Part shown: in pieces, positions 17,850 through 25,455 of the stretch
Layout of the letters: each line of letters opens with the position of its first letter
Position numbering within the stretch: the first letter of the stretch is position 1
DNA from: Kamptonema formosum PCC 10802
GTDB taxonomy: Bacteria; Cyanobacteriota; Cyanobacteriia; Cyanobacteriales; Oscillatoriaceae
Direction: 5' to 3'
DNA: 48,941 nt
NCBI RefSeq assembly: GCF_000332335.1
Contig: NZ_KB235948.1
Span: 5,605,720 to 5,654,660 of the forward strand
The notes under the pieces: generated by a model
What the model was told of the DNA's origin: nothing
The model's input: the letters and a program-made list of their open reading frames with translations, nothing else
The model's database searches: none
Translations under genes and position numbers: made by a program

Positions 17850-19241
17850 ATTTCTTCCTCACTTAGTATAACAGATAATCACGCTTCTCCCGCAGACAAG
17901 TCCGTGCTTCAAATCTGGGGCCGGTCTCCCCTGCAAGGCCATGTGCGGATTAGCGGGGCCAAAAACGCTGCCTTGGTGGTGATGGCCGGCGCTTTGCTGT
18001 GCCCCGAGGACTGCCGCCTGCGCAATGTTCCGGATCTGGCAGATGTGGCTCGCATGGCGGAAATTCTCTCCGCCCTAGGGGTGAAGTTAGAGCGGCACGG
18101 GGACATGATGGACATCAATGCGGCTGACATCGGCCACTCACAAGCCCCCTACGATTTGGTGAGCCAGCTGCGGGCGAGTTTCTTCGCCATTGGGCCCATA
18201 CTGGCGCGGCTGGGAGTGGCCAGCATACCGCTGCCGGGAGGCTGCGCTATCGGTGCCAGACCTGTTGAGATCCACGTCCGGGGCTTGCAGGCGATGGGAG
18301 CTGATGTCCAAATAGAGCACGGGATGGTGAATGCCTGCGTCAGCGGGCCTTCGCGGAGGTTGCGGGGAGCCAAAATTTACCTGGACTACCCCAGTGTCGG
18401 GGCGACAGAAACTTTGATGATGGCGGCGACTCTGGCAGAGGGAGAAACGATCCTGGAAAATGCCGCTCAAGAGCCTGAAGTGGCGGATCTGGCCAATTTC
18501 TGCCGGTCGATGGGGGCCTCAATTCACGGTGCGGGGACTGGGACGATTGTGATTTCTGGGGTGCGGAGCTTGCACTCGACAGATTACAGTATTATTCCCG
18601 ACCGGATAGAAGCGGGGACATTTTTGGTGGCGGGGGCGATTACCCGTTCGGAAATCAGCCTGTCGCCGGTGGTGCCGGAACACCTGACTCCTGTAATCTC
18701 TAAGTTGCGGGATATCGGGGCCACAATTGTCTCGGACGAGCCTGGGATGCTGCGGATTATTCCAGAACTGCACCAGAAAGCAACTGATATTAAGACGCTG
18801 CCCTATCCGGGTTTTCCCACGGACATGCAGGCGCAATTCATGTCCCTGCTGACGCTGTGCGAGGGGGACAGCACCATTACAGAGACGGTGTTTGAAAATC
18901 GTCTGCGCCATGTGGCGGAGTTGAATCGCATGGGGGCGGACATTCGCGTCAATGGCAATCTGGCAATTGTGCGCGGGGTGCCTCTGCTGTCAGGTGCGCC
19001 GGTGGTGGGTACGGATCTGCGGGCTTCTGCGGCTTTGGTTATCGCTGGACTGGGGGCAGAAGGCAAAACGACTATCCAAGGATTGCAGCACTTGGATCGG
19101 GGGTACGAGAAGCTGGAGGTTAAGCTGCAGCAACTGGGCGCTCGCTTGCAGCGGGTGCCGGCTGAGGCTGATGCTGAGGCTGATGCTGAGAAGCCGAGCG
19201 CCCCACCGGCAGGCGAGCCGGCCCAATCGGCATTAAACTAG
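17850..19241 (+). CDS. murA: UDP-N-acetylglucosamine 1-carboxyvinyltransferase, probable ATT start
   Basis: MurA adds enolpyruvate to UDP-GlcNAc, the first committed step of peptidoglycan synthesis. Motifs: [17 protein letters not shown], the Cys loop [13 protein letters not shown] (target of fosfomycin in the family), DRIEAGTF and [13 protein letters not shown]. The first ATG/GTG/TTG-type start is GTG at 17904, which has no ribosome binding site. In the same frame 18 codons earlier, ATT at 17850 lies 8 nt after a perfect GGAGG (17837-17841), and the extra residues [18 protein letters not shown] resemble the N-termini of related MurA proteins as I remember them. I therefore choose 17850; 17904 is the alternative. 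The C-terminus has an acidic [10 protein letters not shown] tail. Confidence 0.93.
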   Translation: MSSSLSITDNHASPADKSVLQIWGRSPLQGHVRISGAKNAALVVMAGALLCPEDCRLRNVPDLADVARMAEILSALGVKLERHGDMMDINAADIGHSQAPYDLVSQLRASFFAIGPILARLGVASIPLPGGCAIGARPVEIHVRGLQAMGADVQIEHGMVNACVSGPSRRLRGAKIYLDYPSVGATETLMMAATLAEGETILENAAQEPEVADLANFCRSMGASIHGAGTGTIVISGVRSLHSTDYSIIPDRIEAGTFLVAGAITRSEISLSPVVPEHLTPVISKLRDIGATIVSDEPGMLRIIPELHQKATDIKTLPYPGFPTDMQAQFMSLLTLCEGDSTITETVFENRLRHVAELNRMGADIRVNGNLAIVRGVPLLSGAPVVGTDLRASAALVIAGLGAEGKTTIQGLQHLDRGYEKLEVKLQQLGARLQRVPAEADAEADAEKPSAPPAGEPAQSALN

Positions 19242-19277
19242 AGGAGTGGAACTGTTTACCTGGTTGAACGCACCGGC

Positions 19278-20153
19278 ATGGACTTTTTTAAGACACCGCT
19301 GATCGGTCTGAAAGCAGACCACTTCCGCCATCCGCTTGACTTGGAAGCGACTAACGCTCTCAAGCAGCTGCCCGGTTTAGACCTGTTGGTGCGCAACCTG
19401 CTGGGCCCACTGGGTGAGCAGTTTTTTTACCTGGAGAATATTGCCTCTAGTGTTCTCGTCAGCGAACAGCAGCTGCCCCATCTCCACCACCTGCTGCTGG
19501 AAGCTGGCAAAATTCTGGATATTGAGCCGCCCCAGCTTTATGTGCGCCAGCATCCGGTTCCCAATGCCTATACGTTTGCCATGCGGGGGCGGCAACCTTT
19601 TATTGTCCTGCACACTTCTCTGATCGAGCTGCTGACACCGGCAGAGATTCAGGCGGTGATCGCTCACGAGCTTGGCCACCTGAAGTGCGACCACGGGGTT
19701 TACCTGACGCTGGCCAACTTGATGGTGCTGGCAGCGGGCCAGCTGCCGTCCTGGGGCGGTTTTATCGCCCAAAGCCTGCAAGCTCAACTGATGGAATGGT
19801 TGCGCTGTGCGGAATTTACTTGCGACCGGGCGGCTCTGCTGGCCACGCAAGACCCGAAGGTGACGATCTCTCTGCTGATGAAGCTTGCCGGCGGTTCCCC
19901 AACTCTGGCTCCGCAGCTGAATGCTGAGGCTTTTCTGGCTCAAGCTCGCGCTTACGATCAAACCGGCACCAGCCAGCTGGGCCAACTGCTGAAGCAGGCC
20001 CAGACAGCTGGCCTGACTCACCCGCTGCCGGTGCTGCGGGCCAGAGAAATAGATCGCTGGGCGAGCAGCAAAGATTATGAATCCCTGTTGCAAAATCGAA
20101 AAGTTGTGTATAATGAGAAGAGTGAACCCAAGGGCGGGTGGCGAAACTGGTAG
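19278..20153 (+). CDS. M48-family metallopeptidase (HtpX-like)
   Basis: 291 residues. Zinc site H130-E131-L-G-H134 (VIAHELGHLKCDHG) and the downstream glutamate E179 in AEFTCDRAAL define an M48 peptidase. The hydrophobic segment LANLMVLAAGQL (about 145-156) may contact the membrane, but the four-helix HtpX layout is not seen. The substrate is unknown; family members act in membrane protein quality control. It starts 37 nt after murA and is probably cotranscribed. The 3' end is unusual: the last 22 nt, coding for GGWRNW, lie inside the tRNA-Leu(CAA) gene. Confidence 0.9.
   Translation: MDFFKTPLIGLKADHFRHPLDLEATNALKQLPGLDLLVRNLLGPLGEQFFYLENIASSVLVSEQQLPHLHHLLLEAGKILDIEPPQLYVRQHPVPNAYTFAMRGRQPFIVLHTSLIELLTPAEIQAVIAHELGHLKCDHGVYLTLANLMVLAAGQLPSWGGFIAQSLQAQLMEWLRCAEFTCDRAALLATQDPKVTISLLMKLAGGSPTLAPQLNAEAFLAQARAYDQTGTSQLGQLLKQAQTAGLTHPLPVLRAREIDRWASSKDYESLLQNRKVVYNEKSEPKGGWRNW
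20088..20114 (+). promoter_or_regulatory. Possible promoter of tRNA-Leu(CAA), inside the peptidase gene
   Basis: A perfect TATAAT at 20109-20114 lies 17 nt before the tRNA 5' end. TTGCAA at 20088-20093 is the best -35, but the spacing of 15 is short. Both lie within the coding sequence of the peptidase. Confidence 0.45.
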
Positions 20154-20213
20154 ACGCATCAGACTCAAAATCTGACGCCGAGAGGCATAAGAGTTCGATT
20201 CTCTTCCCGCCCA
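20132..20213 (+). tRNA. tRNA-Leu (anticodon CAA)
   Basis: Acceptor GGGCGGG pairs with CCCGCCC, anticodon loop CTCAAAA between TCAGA and TCTGA gives CAA, variable arm CGCCGAGAGGCA, T arm GAGAG-type stem with TTCGATT. 82 nt with the discriminator A, no encoded CCA. The first 22 nt overlap the end of the M48 peptidase gene. Confidence 0.96.
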
Positions 20214-20225
20214 CTCCTGAAAAGG

Positions 20226-20275
20226 GGGAACCCCAACCTCCAACCCCCTCTCCCACAAGGGGAGAGGGGGAGCAA
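20226..20275. repeat. C-rich/G-rich palindrome, copy 2
   Basis: CCCCCTCTCCC-ACAA-GGGGAGAGGGGG preceded by AACCCCAACCTCC. It lies 13 nt after tRNA-Leu(CAA) and may fold at its 3' trailer. An imperfect CACAGGCG-TCT-CGCCTGTG hairpin follows at about 20291-20309. Confidence 0.85.
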
Positions 20276-20336
20276 GAGAGAAAGGCGTAGCACAGGCGTC
20301 TCGCCTGTGCCGTTTGATTAGATGAGGTTAAGGACA

Positions 20337-20570
20337 ATGGCTCAACGACTGAAAAACTGGGAGTCGCCTCGCCGTGAGGGGCGGAACTCCAAGGGTAAAG
20401 GTGGCTCCGCACGAGCGCGACAGCTCAAGAAGCAGCAGCAGATGATGCGGAACAAGCTGAAAGGGGAAACCCAAAGCAAAAATCAAGGAGGGAAGAGGAC
20501 ACCGGTTCTCTTCCCTTTTTGTTTGCCGGCAGCCGGCACCTCTTGTGAGGCGGGCGTGGGAGCTGGCTAG
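20337..20570 (+). CDS. Small basic protein, function unknown; 3' end doubtful
   Basis: 77 residues from the ATG at 20337, preceded by TAAGGA. The first 50 residues are strongly basic and ordered in composition (KNWESPRREGRNSKGKGG, ARARQLKKQQQMM), which suggests a nucleic-acid-binding or ribosome-associated peptide. The last 25 residues (TPVLFPFCLPAAG...) differ in character and are encoded across a hairpin with a T-run at 20490-20521. A premature loss of the original stop is likely. I do not recognise the family with confidence. Confidence 0.55.
   Translation: MAQRLKNWESPRREGRNSKGKGGSARARQLKKQQQMMRNKLKGETQSKNQGGKRTPVLFPFCLPAAGTSCEAGVGAG
20490..20521. terminator. Rho-independent-type terminator, possibly bidirectional
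   Basis: GGGAAGAG and CTCTTCCC form a perfect 8-bp stem with a 10-nt loop, followed by TTTTTG on the plus strand. On the minus strand the same stem lies about 80 nt after the stop of the 1265-residue protein gene and is followed by TCCTTGATTTTT. It can serve both convergent transcripts. Confidence 0.75.
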
Positions 20571-20594
20571 GAAAGCCAGACTCACAAGAATGCC

Positions 20595-23500
20595 CTACCA
20601 CACCGGCGTGAAATCCTGAGCGCCAATCAGGTTGGATTCCACGCCCTGGAGGAACATTAACACTTCGCCGGTACTCGCCAGACAGATATTCGTGCCGGTG
20701 CTCCCAGAGGTAATGGACAGTTCAGAGAATTGGAAACCTTTGCGCAATGCCATCAAATCTGTGCCATCTTCAAAGTCGGTGATGGTTTCACTGCCGTTGT
20801 TTTTTCCTAATGAAAAAAGGTCGCGCCCGCTGCCACCAATGAGGGTATCGTTGCCCAGTCCGCTGTTGAGCAAGTCATCACCGGCACCTCCGCGCAAGAC
20901 GTCATCTCCACTGAGTCCGGAAAGGGTGTCATTCCCGCCCTGACCGTTGATAGTATCGCTGGAGTTATCGAATCCGTGAGTGAAATTATTCAGGTCGTTG
21001 AGGAAAGTGGTGGTGTTTTCCTGGTAAATGGTGCGGTTGAATGGCAGTTCAGAATTGATGACATCGAAGCCATCTTGATTTTCGGTTTCTCCGTCAAACA
21101 AGATATTCCCCAAATCTGCATCAGATCCCGTGGATTTGAGTATGTTATCCAGGTTTTCTAGAGCAAAGTTTTTCAGGGTGACAGAGGTGTCGGGAACTCC
21201 CTCGAATGAGACAGTCAAGTCGGCACCGTTTTGAGTCAGGAGCATGTTGCTGGCGGTTAAACCGGCACCATCAAATTGCAAGATATCGGCAGCGGCTATA
21301 GTGGCTTGACTGGGATTGCCGCCCCTTCCCACACCGGCAAAATCTGTAATAATATCAGCGCCGTCTCCCCGCCGGATGACAAATACGTCGTTTCCGCGCC
21401 CGCCGGTGATTGTGTCGCTGTCAAAAAGGCCGATTATGGTGTCGCTGCCGGCACCGCCATCGATGCTGTCGTTTCGGGCGCTGCCATAGAGTGTATCATT
21501 TTCGGCAGTGCCGGTCAAGGTTTGTCCGGCAGCCGGTTTAGCGGCGAGAATTTGGCTGTCTAAAGCTGCGCCGGTGTTTTCCGCAACGGCTTGCTCAATT
21601 GTCTTCGTTCCCGCTGTGACTTCTTGCAGGTCTTTGGTGATTTCACCGAGGGTGATGACTTGTGCGCGGGCTACTTCTTTGGTAATATTGCTGCCAGTAT
21701 TGTTGGCTGCGGCTTTGTCGATGCTTTGATTGCTTTCCGCCATGATTTGGGCGGCTTGGGTGGCAGCGCTCAACACCGCCTGCAGGTTGAGATTGGGGTC
21801 AATCTGTTGCGCTTTAGTAGCCGCCTCCCGAATCAGTTTGTCTAAGGTTGCAGCGCCGCTTAAATCCAGGGGCTGATCTGTCTGAATTTGAGTGGCAATT
21901 GCTCCGACTGCTGCTTGAGTCAGCTGACTCACAGAAGCTGAGGATGCGCCGTCTAGTAAACTGACAATTTGGGTGACGGTGTTTTGCGCTTTAATCATCG
22001 CCGAGAAGACTTGAGCGCCACCCGGTTCATTGCTGTTCGTCGCGGCGACGGGATCTAGAATGGCGAGGTCAAGATCAGCCGGCAGTGAGAGTGCGGATTT
22101 TAGCTTTGTCTGCGCTTCATCTGGGGTTAAGCCCCGGTCAACTAAGTCTGCCACCACGCTGGTTAACATGGTGACGACAAAGGAATCGGGTAGGGCTGTT
22201 ATAGGGGTTGCTAGGGGCAAGCCGGTGGCTACATCTGTGCCGCCGGTGACTACAATGCGGCCTTCTTCTGGGTCGAGGGAGCCATTCTGATTGGTGTCGA
22301 AGGTATCGAAGTTGATATCGATATCAAATTCGCCGTTTTCAGTGGTAGTGGCAAAAGGTTCACCGGCATCCTGCACCCCATTCTTGTTGGCGTCGAAGAA
22401 GGCGGTGCCGCCAGAGATGTAGTTGTCAATACCTAGGCCCCGGCCAACGTTATAGATATGGAATAAGTCCTTAGCTGTAGCGCCAGCTTTGTCTATTGCT
22501 TTTACCTCAATCCAGATATCACCTCGCAGCGCCGGAGAGATAGTGAAAGTGCGGGTTGCGGAGTCGAACTGGATTGTGTTGGGCAGGGGGGTTTTTTGAG
22601 CCGCAGAGAGCAAAACAGGTGAGTTTGTCCACCCACTAACATTTTGCCAATTCCAATTGAACCCATGAACCCAATTAGCCGTGTATGTCAGGCTGTCACC
22701 TGGATCGGAGTCAGTGAAAGTGTTGCTAGCAAAAGTAAACTTGCCGCTCTTCTTTAAGTGATAATTTTTTGTCCACTGAACGCCCTGCAAAAAGAGGGGA
22801 TTCTTCAGCACCGGCGCGTGATTTATGACTCCCAGGTTAAAGGGAGTGCTGGCGCTAGCACCGGCTTTGTCGGTGGCGGAAACTTTCAGGCTGAGATTGC
22901 CGGCATTGGCATTGGCAACTGTCGGTGTGCCGGAGAAGGTGCGGGTTGCGGGGTTAAAGCTCAACCAGCTGGGGAGAGGAGAACCATTCGCCAGAGTTGC
23001 CGAATAGGTGAGGGTGTCACCGGCATCCACATCAGTAAAAGTGTTGCTGGCTAACTGGTAGCTGAAGGCGTTCCCAAAACCTGTGGTTTGCGTCGGAATG
23101 GCGCTGCTAACAGTTGGCGCTTCATTAACATTCGTGACGCCAAGTGTCAAGTCTTTTTCAAAAGTCTTGCCGCCAATATCGGTGGTTCTCACCCGAATAG
23201 TATGGCTGGTGGCACTTTCAAAGTTCAATAAGCTGCCATTGGCAACTTTTAGCTTGTTCCCGTCAATACTGAAGCGTCCGCCGGCGTTATTGAGCAGAGT
23301 GTAAGTGTGGCTGTCGTTTGAGTCGGGATCAATAGCAGACAGGTTGCCAATAACCGTGCCGGTGGGGCTGTTTTCGGCAATGCTGTTCTTGCTGAGAGTA
23401 ATGTCAGTGGGCGCGTAATTTACTCCGGGGTTGACTGTCAGGTTAAAGGGAGTGCTGGCGCTAGCACCGGCTTTGTCGGTGGCGCGGACTTGGAGGCTGA

Positions 23501-24392
23501 GATTGCCGGCGTTGCTGTTGGTGGGTGTGCCGGTGAAGGTGCCGGTTGCGGAGTTAAAGCTCAACCAGCTGGGTAGAGGAGAACCGTTCGCCAGAGTTGC
23601 CGAATAGGTGAGGGTGTCACCGGCATCCACATCAGTGAAAGTGTTGCTGGCTAACTGGTAGCTGAAAGCAGAACCGGCGGTTGTGGTTTGGTTAGAGATG
23701 GCATTGGCTACTGTTGGCGCTTCATTAACATTAGTGAGGGTAATTGTAAAGGGTTTCCACGAACTGATTTTGTTGGGAGTCCCGCTATCCGTGGCTTGCA
23801 GGAAGATATTGTAACTGCTGAGTGTCTCAAAGTCGAACAGGCTGCCATTGGCAACTTTTAGCTTGTTGCCGTCAATCGTGAAGCGCCCGCCAACGGTATC
23901 GTAGAGTTTGTAGGTGTGGGTGTCTGCTTTGTTGAGGTCAATAGCAGACAGGTCGGCAATAACCGTGCCGGTGGGGCTGTTTTCGGCGATGCTGTTCTTG
24001 CTGAGAGTAATATCGGTGGGTGCGTGGTTGTATGGACTGACGGTAATGTTAAAGGTGGTGGGGCTAATGTTGCCCCCCTTGCCATCAGTGGCGGTGAAGC
24101 TAAAGCTGTCGCTGGTGCTTTTGGTGCCGTCGTGGGTGTAGGTGAGCCGGTTACTGTCAATGTCAGCTTGAGTGAAAGTTTTGTTGCCACTCAAGTTGAG
24201 CGCAGTACCGTTGAGCTTGAGGGTGCCGTGCGCCGGCAAAGCCGTCAGGGTGTAAGTAATCGCATCGCCGTCAGCATCTTCTGTTCTGAGGAGGCTGTTA
24301 GGAATGGTGGCGTTATTGCCTTCATCCAGGTTTAAGTTCTTGTTGCTGTAAAGAATCGGGTCTGTGTTGGGGGGTAAGTTACTGGCTGGCAT
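20595..24392 (-). CDS. Large cadherin/Ig-repeat protein with RTX calcium-binding C-terminus
   Basis: 1265 residues with no N-terminal signal peptide. Order: Cadherin-like tandem repeat at about 15-115; cadherin domain (APTDITLSKNSIAENSPTG); Ig-like He_PIG domain (PSWLSFNSATGTFTGTP); second cadherin; second and a divergent third Ig-like domain; an EF-hand pair (DANKNGVQDAGE, DTNQNGSLDPEE); an alanine/glutamine-rich helical region; then two RTX nonapeptide blocks (GGAGSDTIIG, GGAGDDLLNSGLGNDTLIGG). This plan fits a calcium-dependent extracellular or surface adhesin exported by a type I system through its C-terminus. No ABC exporter is nearby. The two cadherin-Ig units are recent DNA duplications. 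The adhesin role is inferred. Confidence 0.9.
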   Translation of the reverse strand: MPASNLPPNTDPILYSNKNLNLDEGNNATIPNSLLRTEDADGDAITYTLTALPAHGTLKLNGTALNLSGNKTFTQADIDSNRLTYTHDGTKSTSDSFSFTATDGKGGNISPTTFNITVSPYNHAPTDITLSKNSIAENSPTGTVIADLSAIDLNKADTHTYKLYDTVGGRFTIDGNKLKVANGSLFDFETLSSYNIFLQATDSGTPNKISSWKPFTITLTNVNEAPTVANAISNQTTTAGSAFSYQLASNTFTDVDAGDTLTYSATLANGSPLPSWLSFNSATGTFTGTPTNSNAGNLSLQVRATDKAGASASTPFNLTVNPGVNYAPTDITLSKNSIAENSPTGTVIGNLSAIDPDSNDSHTYTLLNNAGGRFSIDGNKLKVANGSLLNFESATSHTIRVRTTDIGGKTFEKDLTLGVTNVNEAPTVSSAIPTQTTGFGNAFSYQLASNTFTDVDAGDTLTYSATLANGSPLPSWLSFNPATRTFSGTPTVANANAGNLSLKVSATDKAGASASTPFNLGVINHAPVLKNPLFLQGVQWTKNYHLKKSGKFTFASNTFTDSDPGDSLTYTANWVHGFNWNWQNVSGWTNSPVLLSAAQKTPLPNTIQFDSATRTFTISPALRGDIWIEVKAIDKAGATAKDLFHIYNVGRGLGIDNYISGGTAFFDANKNGVQDAGEPFATTTENGEFDIDINFDTFDTNQNGSLDPEEGRIVVTGGTDVATGLPLATPITALPDSFVVTMLTSVVADLVDRGLTPDEAQTKLKSALSLPADLDLAILDPVAATNSNEPGGAQVFSAMIKAQNTVTQIVSLLDGASSASVSQLTQAAVGAIATQIQTDQPLDLSGAATLDKLIREAATKAQQIDPNLNLQAVLSAATQAAQIMAESNQSIDKAAANNTGSNITKEVARAQVITLGEITKDLQEVTAGTKTIEQAVAENTGAALDSQILAAKPAAGQTLTGTAENDTLYGSARNDSIDGGAGSDTIIGLFDSDTITGGRGNDVFVIRRGDGADIITDFAGVGRGGNPSQATIAAADILQFDGAGLTASNMLLTQNGADLTVSFEGVPDTSVTLKNFALENLDNILKSTGSDADLGNILFDGETENQDGFDVINSELPFNRTIYQENTTTFLNDLNNFTHGFDNSSDTINGQGGNDTLSGLSGDDVLRGGAGDDLLNSGLGNDTLIGGSGRDLFSLGKNNGSETITDFEDGTDLMALRKGFQFSELSITSGSTGTNICLASTGEVLMFLQGVESNLIGAQDFTPVW

Positions 24393-24539
24393 AAGATTAG
24401 TGTGGGTGATTTGTACAGTGCGGTGGCGCGGCGGTAGGGCTCACCGGCGAGCGCTGGTTCCAGATCCACCGGCTCTCAGTTCCGCAGGGGCGAATCTAAG
24501 TGCAGCGCCGGTGCTCGCAATGCCGGTTTGACATCCTCT

Positions 24540-24592
24540 CTTCCCCCCCCTCCCCGCAAGCGGGGGAAGGGGTTGGGGGGTAGGGTTCCCCA
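24540..24592. repeat. C-rich/G-rich palindrome, copy 3 (reverse orientation)
   Basis: CCCCCCCCTCCCCGC-AA-GCGGGGGAAGGGG followed by TTGGGGGGTAGGGTT. It has the same orientation as the copy inside the dynamin B gene (37287-37337). Confidence 0.85.
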
Positions 24593-25116
24593 GTTTTCAT
24601 CACTGTTCTGGTTTGGCGACGCTTTGCGCCAACGACGCCAAGCGGTCTGAGGACTTGGAGCAGCGGTTTGAGGCTATCTCACAGCTGACTCGATTTATCA
24701 TTTGCGTGAGTCTTGCCGATGAGACTATCTTATCCAGGCTGAGCGGCGCTGTCAAGGGGTGTGCGGAAAAATTTTCCTGGTTTTCTCACAGGAGTGTGAA
24801 ATTGTGCCGGAGGGCGGGGGCGGAGCCGCTCTCACTCTTATGTTTGCGGCTCGCCCCACCGGCTCTATATGAGATAAGCGAGTCCGAAGAAATCGCACAA
24901 AAATGAGTGCCGGTGCGTGATTCCCGGAAAATACCTTAAAGTTGTGGCGACTGAAGGCGGCGTCTCCGGGCGGTGGAGGGCCAACCGGCAGGGGCAATCG
25001 CCCCCTAGCCACTCAGCTTAATGATCGACCGCCGAAGGGACACCCAGAGGAAGCTTCTTGACGTCCTTGGCCTCTTTGGCGTCCTTGGCGGTTGATTAGA
25101 AGATCAATCAATCATA

Positions 25117-25327
25117 GGCTAAAGCCCAACTACAAACTGTGGGGCTTTAGCCCAACTGCAAATGGGTGGGGCTTTAGCCCAACTGCAAACGGCTGGGGCT
25201 TTAGCCCAACTGCAAACGGCTGGGGCTTTAGCCCAATTGCAAACGGCTGGGGCTTTAGCCCAACTGCAAACGGCTGGGGCTTTAGGCCAACTGCAAACGG
25301 CTGGGGCTTTAGCCCAACTGCAAACGG
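25117..25327. repeat. 27-bp tandem repeat, eight copies
   Basis: Unit GGGGCTTTAGCCCAACTGCAAACGGCT; the first copy is a variant and one copy has GGCC for GCCC. Each unit contains GGGCTTTAGCCC-type dyad symmetry. Because 27 is divisible by three, a frame stays open as (NGWGFSPTA)n, but no start, ribosome site or conserved end supports a protein. Confidence 0.95.
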
Positions 25328-25455
25328 GAAGGTGAAACCCCCTGAGGGTGTCGGCACCGGCAGCCAGCCGGCGCGGATTATTTAAATATTGTTAAAATCC
25401 CCCCAACCCATGCCACCAGAGACTATAGTGGTAAATAATTTATTCTTTCATAAAA

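Larger units (their letters stand above)
24393..25455. other. 1.06-kb intergenic region with repeats
   Basis: No gene is supportable. It holds a C/G-rich palindrome (24540-24592), about 500 bases without recognised structure, and a 27-bp tandem array (25117-25327) that ends 128 nt before the NERD-helicase start. The final AT-rich 60 bases may contain that gene's promoter. Confidence 0.5.

Noticed and set aside
19377-20258. 293-codon open frame on the minus strand
   Set aside because: Antisense to the M48 peptidase and running through the tRNA-Leu gene and a palindromic repeat; no family resemblance.
24613-24906. 97-codon open frame upstream of the NERD-helicase
   Set aside because: It begins without a ribosome site, has no family resemblance and shifts composition midway; likely chance.
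25117-25327. CRISPR array or NGWGFSPTA repeat protein
   Set aside because: Units are directly adjacent with no unique spacers, and no cas gene is present. No start signal supports a protein; it is a simple tandem repeat.
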